DNA of 64,000 nt from assembly GCF_029814935.1 (NCBI RefSeq), contig NZ_CP104582.1, positions 1,736,001 to 1,800,000 on the forward strand. Reading direction: 5' to 3'. Positions 49,444 to 57,378 of the stretch are shown here, one piece after another (the first letter of the stretch is position 1; every line of letters begins with the position of its first letter). Position numbers and translations under genes: made by a program. The notes beneath the pieces are model-generated. The model was given only the letters and a program-made list of their open reading frames with translations. It did not search any database and had not been told where the DNA came from. The stretch is from Pseudomonas sp. GD03919. GTDB taxonomy: Bacteria > Pseudomonadota > Gammaproteobacteria > Pseudomonadales > Pseudomonadaceae.

Positions 49444-49519
49444 TGGCTCCGCGACCTGGACTCGAACCAGGGACCCAATGATTAACAGTCATTTGCTCTA
49501 CCGACTGAGCTATCGCGGA
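49444..49519 (-). tRNA. tRNA-Asn(GTT)
   Basis: Cloverleaf on the minus strand: acceptor TCCGCGA/TCGCGGA, D-arm GCTC...GAGC, anticodon loop CTGTTAA (anticodon GTT), T-arm CCTGG-TTCGAGT-CCAGG, discriminator G and encoded CCA. The same tRNA-Asn/aminotransferase/uvrB neighbourhood exists in P. aeruginosa (recalled). Truncated 3' copies lie downstream. Confidence 0.97.
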
Positions 49520-49676
49520 ATAACGCCGCGTATGTTACTGATTAAAAAGGGGAAGTCAACACTTTGTAGGTGGCTTCTATCTGGCCACGACGCGTTTGGT
49601 TTGGTGGGCGAGGCTTTGGCCGCGACAGCGGTGGTAGAGCGCGGCTGATGCGCAATACCGCTGTCTGGGTATTGGT

Positions 49677-50261
49677 GTAGAAGCTCGGCCCCGGGGCGAA
49701 GCGTTTGGTTGTGCGGTGTTCTTGCGATTCGCCGCGAGGCGCGGCTCCTACAGGGGGAGGCGGTGCCTGTGGTGCTTGCGTAGGAGCCCCGCCCCGGGGC
49801 GAAGCGTTTGGTTGTGCGGTGTTCTTGCGATTCGCCGCGAGGCGCGGCTCCTACAGGGGGAGGCGGTGCCTGTGGTGCTTGCGTAGGAGCCCCGCCCCGG
49901 GGCGAAGCTTTTGGTTTGCGGTGTTCTTGCGATTCGCCGCGAGGCGCGGCTCCTACAGGGGGAGGTGGTGCCTGTGGTGTTTGCGTAGGAGCCCCGCCCC
50001 GGGGCGAAGCTTTTGGTTTGCGGTGTTCTTGCGATTCGCCGCGAGGCGCGGCTCCTACAGGGGGAGGTGGTGCCTGTGGTGCTTGCGTAGGAGCCCCGCC
50101 CCGGGGCGAAGCTTTGGCTTTTGCGGTGCTCTACCGAATGATTCGCGGCGGGGCGCCGCTCCTACGGGGGGCTGTGATTTTTTGTGGGAGCCCCGCCCCG
50201 GGGCGAAGCTTTTGCTTCTGCGGTGCTCTGTGAACGCTTCGCGGCGGGGCGCCGCTCCTAC
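49677..50261. repeat. Tandem REPIN array between tRNA-Asn and the aminotransferase
   Basis: Six REPIN units of about 102-104 bp start near 49677, 49779, 49882, 49984, 50087 and 50183. A typical unit has a GTAGGAGCCCCGCCCC arm and an opposing arm ending GGCGCGGCTCCTAC. The intervening GGGGGAGG(C/T)GGTGCCTGTGG is nearly identical in the first five. The last units carry the GCGGGGCGCCGCTCC arm type seen near the RAYT gene. The whole 49520-50278 gap contains no credible gene. Confidence 0.92.
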
Positions 50262-50278
50262 AGTTATATGATGCATAC

Positions 50279-50307
50279 AAAAACGCCGGCTCATGGCCGG
50301 CGTTTTT
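50279..50307. terminator. Intrinsic terminator of the aminotransferase gene
   Basis: AAAAACGCCGGC (50279-50290) pairs with GCCGGCGTTTTT (50296-50307), a bidirectional hairpin 15 bp past the minus-strand stop codon. Confidence 0.92.
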
Positions 50308-50322
50308 GTTTATCGTCAAGGC

Positions 50323-51519
50323 TTACAGCACGGCGTGGATCGCGCGGGTGACGCTGTCCAGGTTGCCCTTGTTCAGCGCGGCGACGCAGATGCGGCCAGT
50401 GCCGACGGCGTAGATGCCGAACTCTTCCTTCAGGCGTTCCACTTGCTCCACGGTGAGGCCGGAGTAGGAGAACATGCCGCGCTGCTGCGCGACGAAGCCG
50501 AAGTCGCGCTTGGCGCCCAGTGCGGCCAGTTGCTCGACCATGGCCAGGCGCATGCTGCGGATGCGGTCGCGCATTTCGCCCAGTTCGGCTTCCCACATGG
50601 CGCGCAGTTCCGGGCTGTTGAGCACGCTGGCGACTACGGTGGCGCCGTGGGTAGGCGGGTTGGAGTAGTTGGTGCGGATCACGCGCTTGAGCTGCGACAG
50701 CACGCGCGTGGACTCTTCACGGCTGCTGGTGACCAGCGACAGTGCGCCGACGCGCTCGCCGTACAGCGAGAACGACTTGGAGAAGGAGCTGGAGACGAAG
50801 AACTCCAGGCCCGACTCGGCAAACAGGCGCACGGCTTCGGCGTCCTGCTCGATGCCGTCACCGAAGCCCTGGTAGGCGATGTCGAGGAAGGGCACGTGCT
50901 CACGCTCGCGCAGCACGTCCAGTACGGCTTTCCAGTCTTCCAGCTGCAGGTCGACGCCTGTCGGGTTGTGGCAGCAGGCGTGCAGCACGACGATGGAGCG
51001 GGCCGGCAGGTTGCGCAGGTCTTCGAGCATGCCGCCGCGGTTCACGCCGTTGCTGAACGGATCGTAGTAGCGGTAGTTCTGCACCGGGAAGCCGGCGGTC
51101 TCGAACAGGGCGCGGTGGTTTTCCCAGCTCGGGTCGCTGATGGCCACGGTGGCGTCCGGCAGCAGGCGCTTGAGGAAGTCGGCGCCGATTTTCAGGGCGC
51201 CGGTACCGCCCAGGGCTTGCGTGGTGATCACGCGGCCGGCTTCGGTCAGCGCTGCGCCCTTGCCGAACAGCAGCTCCTGCACGGCCTTGTCGTAGGCGGC
51301 GATGCCTTCGATGGGCAGGTAGCCGCGCGGCGCGTGGGCCTCGATACGCGCTTTTTCGGCTTCTGCTACGGCGCGCAGCAGCGGAATCCGTCCCTCCTCG
51401 TTGTAGTAGACGCCCACGCCAAGGTTGACCTTGGTCGCGCGGGTGTCGGCGTTGAATGCTTCGTTGAGGCCCAGGATGGGATCGCGCGGAGCCATTTCGA
51501 CGGCAGAGAAGAGACTCAT
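50323..51519 (-). CDS. Aspartate/aromatic amino-acid aminotransferase
   Basis: A 398-residue PLP enzyme of the AspC/TyrB type; corresponds in type and position to the aminotransferase beside uvrB in P. aeruginosa. Motifs: NLGVGVYYNEEGRIPLLRAV, CCHNPTGVDL, PLP Lys in SSSFSKSFSLYGERVG, and the C-terminal substrate Arg region in MFSYSGLTVEQVERL. ATG 51519 (SLFSAVEMAPRDPIL) is the family start; a longer frame to 51570 is not conserved. It may take part in tyrosine, phenylalanine or aspartate transamination; substrate preference is open. Divergent from uvrB over 245 bp. Confidence 0.94.
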   Translation of the reverse strand: MSLFSAVEMAPRDPILGLNEAFNADTRATKVNLGVGVYYNEEGRIPLLRAVAEAEKARIEAHAPRGYLPIEGIAAYDKAVQELLFGKGAALTEAGRVITTQALGGTGALKIGADFLKRLLPDATVAISDPSWENHRALFETAGFPVQNYRYYDPFSNGVNRGGMLEDLRNLPARSIVVLHACCHNPTGVDLQLEDWKAVLDVLREREHVPFLDIAYQGFGDGIEQDAEAVRLFAESGLEFFVSSSFSKSFSLYGERVGALSLVTSSREESTRVLSQLKRVIRTNYSNPPTHGATVVASVLNSPELRAMWEAELGEMRDRIRSMRLAMVEQLAALGAKRDFGFVAQQRGMFSYSGLTVEQVERLKEEFGIYAVGTGRICVAALNKGNLDSVTRAIHAVL

Positions 51520-51764
51520 GATGGATGCGGCAACTCGAGTGAGGGGTGGGTGGCCAGGCGTCCCCGACAAAAGCGCTAGGGGGCGCGTAAACGGGGCGTT
51601 AGTATAACGACCCTGAATCCAGGGGGCGACAGCGCAAAGCCCTGAATTAAGGCCTTTTGCCAGGTAATTCGACTCTACCTGGACCTATCGCCGAATCGCC
51701 CCGCAATTCATGGCTTTTGACGCGGTCCGAAAGGATGCGTCACAGCCATTTGTCGAGGTACTGC

Positions 51765-53780
51765 ATGTCCGAGTTTCAGTTGGTGACCCGCTTCAAACCT
51801 GCCGGCGATCAGCCTGAGGCGATCCGGCAGATGGTCGAGGGGCTGGAGGCCGGCCTTTCGCACCAGACCCTGCTGGGTGTGACCGGCTCGGGCAAGACCT
51901 TCTCCATCGCCAACGTGATCGCTCAGGTGCAGCGCCCGACCCTGGTCCTGGCGCCGAACAAGACCTTAGCCGCGCAGCTCTACGGCGAGTTCAAGGCGTT
52001 CTTCCCGAACAACGCGGTGGAGTACTTCGTCTCCTACTACGACTACTACCAGCCCGAAGCCTATGTGCCGTCGTCGGACACCTTCATCGAGAAGGATGCC
52101 TCGATCAACGATCACATCGAGCAGATGCGTTTGTCGGCGACCAAGGCGCTGATCGAGCGCAAGGACGTGATCGTGGTCTGCACCGTGTCGTCGATCTACG
52201 GCCTGGGCAGCCCCGAGGAGTACCTGAAAATGGTGCTGCACCTCGACAGGGGCGACAAGATGGATCAGCGCGCGCTGCTGCGCCGCCTGGCCGAGCTGCA
52301 GTACACACGCAACGACATGGATTTTGCCCGTGCGACCTTCCGCGTGCGCGGCGATGTGATCGACGTCTTTCCGGCGGAGTCGGATCTTGAAGCCATCCGT
52401 GTCGAGTTGTTCGATGACGAGGTGGAAAGCATAAGCGCCTTCGATCCGCTGACCGGCGAGGTGATCCAGAAACTGCCGCGTTTTACCTTCTACCCCAAGA
52501 GCCACTACGTCACCCCGCGTGAAACCCTGCTGGAGGCGGTGGAGCACATCAAGGTCGAGCTGCAGCAGCGCCTGGAGTACCTGCGTGGGGCGAACAAGCT
52601 GGTGGAGGCGCAGCGCCTGGAGCAGCGCACGCGCTTCGATCTGGAGATGATCCTCGAGCTGGGCTACTGCAACGGCATCGAGAACTACTCACGTTACCTC
52701 TCGGGTCGCCCGGCTGGTGCGCCGCCGCCTACGCTGTATGACTACCTGCCGGACGAAGCGCTGCTGGTGATCGACGAGTCTCACGTTTCGGTGCCGCAGG
52801 TCGGCGCCATGTACAAGGGCGACCGCTCGCGCAAGGAAACCCTGGTGGAATACGGCTTCCGTCTGCCTTCTGCGCTGGATAACCGACCGATGCGTTTCGA
52901 GGAGTGGGAGGCGGCCAGCCCGCAGACCATTTTCGTGTCCGCTACGCCTGGGCCTTACGAGGGCGAGCATGCCGGGCGTGTGGTGGAGCAGTTGGTGCGG
53001 CCGACAGGCTTGGTCGACCCGCAGATCGAGGTGCGCCCGGCGCGCACTCAGGTCGATGATCTGCTCTCGGAGATCCGTTTGCGCGTGGCGGCGGGCGATC
53101 GTGTGCTGGTCACCACGCTGACCAAGCGCATGGCCGAGGACTTGACCGATTACCTGGGTGATCACGACGTCAAGGTGCGTTACCTGCACTCGGACATCGA
53201 TACCGTTGAGCGGGTGGAGATCATCCGTGACCTGCGCCTGGGGGCCTTCGACGTGCTGGTGGGGATCAACCTGCTGCGTGAGGGTCTGGACATGCCCGAG
53301 GTATCGCTGGTGGCGATCCTCGATGCGGACAAGGAAGGCTTCCTGCGCAGCGAGCGCTCGCTGATCCAGACCATCGGCCGTGCGGCGCGAAACCTCAATG
53401 GCAGGGCGATTCTGTACGCCGATAACATGACCGGCTCGATGCAGCGTGCCATCGGCGAGACCGAGCGGCGTCGTGCCAAGCAGATCGCTTTCAACGAAGC
53501 CAACGGCATCGTGCCCAAGGGCGTGCAGAAGGACGTCAAGGACATTCTCGAAGGCGCCGTGGTGCCTGGTGCGCGCAGCAACAAGCGCAAGGGCATGGCC
53601 AAGGCAGCGGAGGAGAGCGCGCGTTACGAGAACGAGCTGCGTTCGCCGAGCGAGATCACCAAGCGTATTCGTCAGCTGGAAGAGAAAATGTACGCCCTGG
53701 CGCGCGATCTGGAGTTCGAGGCCGCCGCGCAGTTACGTGATGAGATTCAGAAGCTGCGGGATCGATTGTTGCAGGTGTGA
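51765..53780 (+). CDS. uvrB: UvrB, excinuclease ABC subunit B
   Basis: A 671-residue helicase-like damage-verification subunit of nucleotide excision repair. Walker [11 protein letters not shown], beta-hairpin region [20 protein letters not shown], Walker B-type [13 protein letters not shown], helicase motifs [20 protein letters not shown] and QTIGRAARN, and the C-terminal UVR motif ([20 protein letters not shown]) that binds UvrA/UvrC. ATG 51765 gives the usual [19 protein letters not shown] start; the frame extends further upstream without conservation. A REPIN array begins 28 bp after the stop. Confidence 0.98.
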   Translation: MSEFQLVTRFKPAGDQPEAIRQMVEGLEAGLSHQTLLGVTGSGKTFSIANVIAQVQRPTLVLAPNKTLAAQLYGEFKAFFPNNAVEYFVSYYDYYQPEAYVPSSDTFIEKDASINDHIEQMRLSATKALIERKDVIVVCTVSSIYGLGSPEEYLKMVLHLDRGDKMDQRALLRRLAELQYTRNDMDFARATFRVRGDVIDVFPAESDLEAIRVELFDDEVESISAFDPLTGEVIQKLPRFTFYPKSHYVTPRETLLEAVEHIKVELQQRLEYLRGANKLVEAQRLEQRTRFDLEMILELGYCNGIENYSRYLSGRPAGAPPPTLYDYLPDEALLVIDESHVSVPQVGAMYKGDRSRKETLVEYGFRLPSALDNRPMRFEEWEAASPQTIFVSATPGPYEGEHAGRVVEQLVRPTGLVDPQIEVRPARTQVDDLLSEIRLRVAAGDRVLVTTLTKRMAEDLTDYLGDHDVKVRYLHSDIDTVERVEIIRDLRLGAFDVLVGINLLREGLDMPEVSLVAILDADKEGFLRSERSLIQTIGRAARNLNGRAILYADNMTGSMQRAIGETERRRAKQIAFNEANGIVPKGVQKDVKDILEGAVVPGARSNKRKGMAKAAEESARYENELRSPSEITKRIRQLEEKMYALARDLEFEAAAQLRDEIQKLRDRLLQV

Positions 53781-53808
53781 TGTTGCTGCGTGGCGCGGGG
53801 GCGCCGGT

Positions 53809-54221
53809 GTAGGAGCCCCGCCCCGGGGCGAAGCTTTTGGTTTTGTGGCGTTTTCTCGATTCGCCGCGGGGCGCGGCTCCTACAAGGGGGCGGTGCCTGC
53901 GGAATCTGTGTAGGAGCCCCGCCCCGGGGCGAAGCTTTTGGTTTTGCCGTGTGCTTGCGATTCGCCGCGGGGCGCGGCTCCTACGGGGTGGTGCGGTGCT
54001 TGCGGCATGCGTGTAGGAGCCCCGCCCCGGGGCGAAGCTTTTGGCTTTGCGGCGTTCTCTCGATTCGCCGCGGGGGCGCGGCTCCTACAGGGTGATGCGG
54101 TGCTTGCGGAATCTGTGTAGGAGCCCCGCCTCGGGGCGAAGCTTTGGTTTTGCGGCGTTCTCTCGATTCGCCGCGGGGTGCGGCTCCTACGGGGGGATGC
54201 GGTGCCTGCGGCATGCGTGTA
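53809..54221. repeat. Tandem REPIN array after uvrB (segment 1)
   Basis: Four REPINs start at about 53809, 53909, 54012 and 54117, with GTAGGAGCCCCGCC arms and opposing GCGGCTCCTAC arms, separated by GGTGC(C/T)TGCGG(C/A)AT-type linkers. A fifth unit was beginning (GTGTA at 54217-54221) when IS copy 2 split it; its remainder resumes at 55661. Confidence 0.92.
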
Positions 54222-54225
54222 ATTA

Positions 54226-54304
54226 CATGGACTCGCCCACGCCGAGGCGTCAATGCGCCACGGTGGCAGTCTAAGAAGCCAACGGCAGCGAGGGCGAGTC
54301 CATG
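54226..54304 (+). promoter_or_regulatory. Left-end hairpin enclosing the transposase start codon
   Basis: CATGGACTCGCCC (54226-54238) and GGGCGAGTCCATG (54292-54304) are a perfect 13-bp inverted repeat. The second arm contains the transposase ATG (54302-54304), so any transcript entering from outside the element could fold and hide the start codon. The same arms occur in copies 1 and 3. Confidence 0.8.
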
Positions 54305-55405
54305 AAAAAGCATACAGCAACTAATCAATCCCAGGCCTTAAACGATCTATCGGCCTGCACGACAGTGGCAGTCGATCTTGCCAAGCGGGTCTTTCAGGTG
54401 GCGGGAGAAGACGCTCTTGGTCAGGTGCGTTACGAGGCGCGGATCAAGTCGCGTGAGGCGTTCTACGAGTTTCTGTGCAAGTTGCCGCCGAGTGTCGTCG
54501 TGCTGGTTGAAACTGGCCCAGGTGCTCAGGCGTGGGCACGGCAGCTACAGGGGCAAGGCAACCTGGCGCGGATTCTTCCGGCTCGTCTCGTCGAGGGTCA
54601 CCGCAGCGGTGCGAAGAATGATCGTAACGATGCCCTGTCGATCTTGCGCGCCGGTCGCGATAGCAAGATTTCAGCCGTGCCCATCAAAAGCGCTGCCTCG
54701 CTGGCCATGCAGGCGCTGCATCGCGCTCGGCAGGGTTATGTGCGTCGGCGTACGGCGATGAGTAATCAGATGCGCGGTTTGCTGCTGGAGCACGGCGTGG
54801 CTCTGGCGCAAGGCGATGCGGCTATCAGCCACGTGATACCGAGGGTGCTGGAAGATGCAACGCAGCCACTGCCGGAGATACTGCGGGAGTTGATCGACGA
54901 ATTGCTGGGTGAATGGCGGCAATTGGGCGAACGCATCAACGTCTTGAGCGGGCGCTTGGAAGCTGCTGCGAACGCGGACAAGACCGCGAAACGACTGATG
55001 ACGGTGCGCGGAGTCGGCCCGATCATCGCCACCGCGCTGCTGGCCAAGCAAACCGAACCTGAACGTTTCGCCAATGCCCGCTTATATGCGGCTTACTTCG
55101 GCATGGTGCCTGATCAGCACAGCAGCGGAGAAAAGATCCGCCTGGGCAAGATGAGCAAGCGAGGCGATGGCTACCTGCGCAGCCTGATGATCCAGGGAGC
55201 GCATGCGGTCCTCCAACAACTACGGCCTGATTCGCAGCAACCGGATGATCGCCGCTTGCTGGGCTGGCTGAGTCGCCTGGGGCGCAAAGAGGCGGCGGTG
55301 AGGTTAGCCAACCGCAACCTACGGATCGCCTGGGTGCTGCTACAGAATGAACAGACTTATCAACGCCAGCCAGTTAATGACAGGCAGGCGGAAATGAGTC
55401 ACTGA
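54302..55405 (+). CDS. IS110/IS1111 transposase, copy 2
   Basis: A 367-residue DEDD/Ser recombinase identical in protein sequence to copy 3 and differing from copy 1 at residue 4. RuvC-like Asp in TTVAVDLAKRVF, Glu in LVETGPGAQAW, Asp in NDRNDALSIL; Tnp20 Ser in QHSSGEKIRLG. The start ATG lies in the second arm of the left-end hairpin and no ordinary Shine-Dalgarno is obvious (GCGAGGGCGAGTCC precedes it). Downstream is the 255-bp non-coding right end proposed to encode the bridge RNA. Confidence 0.97.
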   Translation: MKKHTATNQSQALNDLSACTTVAVDLAKRVFQVAGEDALGQVRYEARIKSREAFYEFLCKLPPSVVVLVETGPGAQAWARQLQGQGNLARILPARLVEGHRSGAKNDRNDALSILRAGRDSKISAVPIKSAASLAMQALHRARQGYVRRRTAMSNQMRGLLLEHGVALAQGDAAISHVIPRVLEDATQPLPEILRELIDELLGEWRQLGERINVLSGRLEAAANADKTAKRLMTVRGVGPIIATALLAKQTEPERFANARLYAAYFGMVPDQHSSGEKIRLGKMSKRGDGYLRSLMIQGAHAVLQQLRPDSQQPDDRRLLGWLSRLGRKEAAVRLANRNLRIAWVLLQNEQTYQRQPVNDRQAEMSH

Positions 55406-55660
55406 TCCACCGAGTTCTGCCACCGGGGCGCGAAGTCGCTCCAACCTCTGCTAGAAAACATTGATCCCAGGTAAGACCGTTGCGGATTGATGCCTTGGCT
55501 CCTACTGGCCTTCGAGGTCTGAATGTAATAGGCATACCGCAAGCTCACACAATGTTGGCCAGAAGCTGATGACAGCTTCCTCGAATAGGCCTGATACATA
55601 GATGCAGCCGGGTAGCAGTGTTGAAAAGCAGGTTTGACAGTGGGGGCGAGTCCATACATA
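55406..55660 (+). ncRNA. Candidate bridge RNA region (IS1111-type right end), copy 2
   Basis: Non-coding right end. A stem ATGCCT (55490-55495)/AGGCAT (55530-55535) encloses an internal loop around an inner hairpin CCT-TCG-AGG (55509-55517). The 5' loop strand holds GGCTCCTAC (55497-55505), an exact complement of the REP target GTAGGAGCC. The 3' strand holds ATGTAAT (55523-55529), complementary to the left terminus ATTACAT and also containing TGTA as in the left target flank. A second hairpin, GAAGCTG/CAGCTTC (55562-55579), is followed by ATACATAG (55594-55601), identical to the right terminus. This matches the guide-loop logic of IS110 bridge RNAs, which IS1111-type elements carry at the right end. 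RNA boundaries are unknown. The same sequence is in copies 1 and 3. Confidence 0.65.
55634..55660 (+). promoter_or_regulatory. Half-promoter completed by end-to-end joining
   Basis: TTGACA (55634-55639) is followed by 17 bases and CATA (55657-55660). In the integrated element the next bases are GG; in a circle the next bases are AT of the left end, giving TTGACA-N17-CATAAT, a near-consensus sigma-70 promoter reading into the transposase gene. Confidence 0.7.
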
Positions 55661-55866
55661 GGAGCCCCGCCCCGGGGCGAAGCTGTTGGCTTTGCGGTGT
55701 TCTCTCGATTCGCCGCGGGGGCGCGGCTCCTACAAGGGGGGCGGTGCCTGCGGCATGCATGTAGGAGCCCCGCCCCGGGGCGAAGCTTTTGGTTTTGCGG
55801 CGTTTTCTCGATTCGCCGCGGGGCGCGGCTCCTACGGGGTGGTGCGGTGCCTGCGGCATTTGTGTA
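55661..55866. repeat. REPIN array segment between IS copies 2 and 3
   Basis: Two REPINs: the interrupted unit resuming at 55661 (GGAGCCCCGCC) and a second at about 55761-55834, followed by the beginning of the next unit (GTGTA, 55862-55866), which IS copy 3 split. Confidence 0.9.
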
Positions 55867-57305
55867 ATTACATGGACTCGCCCACGCCGAGGCGTCAATG
55901 CGCCACGGTGGCAGTCTAAGAAGCCAACGGCAGCGAGGGCGAGTCCATGAAAAAGCATACAGCAACTAATCAATCCCAGGCCTTAAACGATCTATCGGCC
56001 TGCACGACAGTGGCAGTCGATCTTGCCAAGCGGGTCTTTCAGGTGGCGGGAGAAGACGCTCTTGGTCAGGTGCGTTACGAGGCGCGGATCAAGTCGCGTG
56101 AGGCGTTCTACGAGTTTCTGTGCAAGTTGCCGCCGAGTGTCGTCGTGCTGGTTGAAACTGGCCCAGGTGCTCAGGCGTGGGCACGGCAGCTACAGGGGCA
56201 AGGCAACCTGGCGCGGATTCTTCCGGCTCGTCTCGTCGAGGGTCACCGCAGCGGTGCGAAGAATGATCGTAACGATGCCCTGTCGATCTTGCGCGCCGGT
56301 CGCGATAGCAAGATTTCAGCCGTGCCCATCAAAAGCGCTGCCTCGCTGGCCATGCAGGCGCTGCATCGCGCTCGGCAGGGTTATGTGCGTCGGCGTACGG
56401 CGATGAGTAATCAGATGCGCGGTTTGCTGCTGGAGCACGGCGTGGCTCTGGCGCAAGGCGATGCGGCTATCAGCCACGTGATACCGAGGGTGCTGGAAGA
56501 TGCAACGCAGCCACTGCCGGAGATACTGCGGGAGTTGATCGACGAATTGCTGGGTGAATGGCGGCAATTGGGCGAACGCATCAACGTCTTGAGCGGGCGC
56601 TTGGAAGCTGCTGCGAACGCGGACAAGACCGCGAAACGACTGATGACGGTGCGCGGAGTCGGCCCGATCATCGCCACCGCGCTGCTGGCCAAGCAAACCG
56701 AACCTGAACGTTTCGCCAATGCCCGCTTATATGCGGCTTACTTCGGCATGGTGCCTGATCAGCACAGCAGCGGAGAAAAGATCCGCCTGGGCAAGATGAG
56801 CAAGCGAGGCGATGGCTACCTGCGCAGCCTGATGATCCAGGGCGCGCATGCGGTCCTCCAACAACTACGGCCTGATTCGCAGCAACCGGATGATCGCCGC
56901 TTGCTGGGCTGGCTGAGTCGCCTGGGGCGCAAAGAGGCGGCGGTGAGGTTAGCCAACCGCAACCTACGGATCGCCTGGGTGCTGCTACAGAATGAACAGA
57001 CTTATCAACGCCAGCCAGTTAATGACAGGCAGGCGGAAATGAGTCACTGATCCACCGAGTTCTGCCACCGGGGCGCGAAGTCGCTCCAACCTCTGCTAGA
57101 AAACATTGACCCCAGGTAAGACCGTTGCGGATTGATGCCTTGGCTCCTACTGGCCTTCGAGGTCTGAATGTAATAGGCATACCGCAAGCTCACACAATGT
57201 TGGCCAGAAGCTGATGACAGCTTCCTCGAATAGGCCTGATACATAGATGCAGCCGGGTAGCAGTGTTGAAAAGCAGGTTTGACAGTGGGGGCGAGTCCAT
57301 ACATA
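55867..57305 (+). mobile_element. IS110-family (IS1111-type) element, copy 3
   Basis: A 1439-bp element in the same orientation as copy 2 and only 206 bp from it. Left end ATTACATGG after GTGTA. The first right end closes at 57305 but is followed by a second, duplicated right end (57304-57378) before the REP resumes at GGAGCC. Transposase and right-end sequences match copies 1 and 2 almost perfectly, indicating recent transposition. Confidence 0.94.
55947..57050 (+). CDS. IS110/IS1111 transposase, copy 3
   Basis: A 367-residue protein with the same sequence as copy 2. The DEDD N-terminal domain and the C-terminal Tnp20 domain with the presumed catalytic Ser (QHSSGEKIRLG) are intact, so it is probably active. 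The start lies in the left-end inverted repeat, as in the other copies. The right-end non-coding region (57051-57305) has the same guide-like segments as copy 2. Confidence 0.97.
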   Translation: MKKHTATNQSQALNDLSACTTVAVDLAKRVFQVAGEDALGQVRYEARIKSREAFYEFLCKLPPSVVVLVETGPGAQAWARQLQGQGNLARILPARLVEGHRSGAKNDRNDALSILRAGRDSKISAVPIKSAASLAMQALHRARQGYVRRRTAMSNQMRGLLLEHGVALAQGDAAISHVIPRVLEDATQPLPEILRELIDELLGEWRQLGERINVLSGRLEAAANADKTAKRLMTVRGVGPIIATALLAKQTEPERFANARLYAAYFGMVPDQHSSGEKIRLGKMSKRGDGYLRSLMIQGAHAVLQQLRPDSQQPDDRRLLGWLSRLGRKEAAVRLANRNLRIAWVLLQNEQTYQRQPVNDRQAEMSH

Positions 57306-57376
57306 GGCCTGATACATAGATGCAGCCGGGTAGCAGTGTTGAAAAGCAGGTTTGACAGTGGGGGCGAGTCCATACA
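57231..57376 (+). repeat. 73-bp tandem duplication of the IS right end
   Basis: Units 57231-57303 and 57304-57376 are identical, each running from TAGGCCTGATACATAG to GAGTCCATACA. Both boundaries fall on TAGG: internal GAATAGGCC at 57229, the join ACATAGGCC at 57302, and the outer ACATAGGAGCC at 57375. Copies 1 and 2 have a single unit. Confidence 0.97.
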
Positions 57377-57378
57377 TA

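Larger units (their letters stand above)
54222..55660 (+). mobile_element. IS110-family (IS1111-type) element, copy 2
   Basis: A 1439-bp element. Left end ATTACATGGACTCGCCC; right end GGGCGAGTCCATACATA. Left flank GCGTGTA and right flank GGAGCCCCGCC rebuild an uninterrupted GTAGGAGCC when the element is removed, with TA as the likely core. It differs from copy 3 by very few bases, for example near 55197 (silent) and 55466. Confidence 0.95.

Noticed and set aside
47071..49519. Integrative element between tRNA-Asn 3' repeats
   Set aside because: The tRNA-end repeats resemble attachment sites, but no integrase or cargo lies between them, only an IS66 with its own target duplication; kept as repeats.
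49677..50261. CRISPR-like regular array
   Set aside because: The period of about 103 bp is regular, but the units are large palindrome pairs, the linkers are themselves repeated and not unique, and no cas genes are nearby.
51520..51764. LexA box upstream of uvrB
   Set aside because: CTG and CAG triplets are present, but none has the ten-base spacing and AT-rich centre of an SOS box, so no SOS control is claimed from sequence.
54222..57305. Composite transposon formed by IS copies 2 and 3
   Set aside because: Only 206 bp of REPIN lie between them, with no cargo, and each copy has its own independent REP insertion site.
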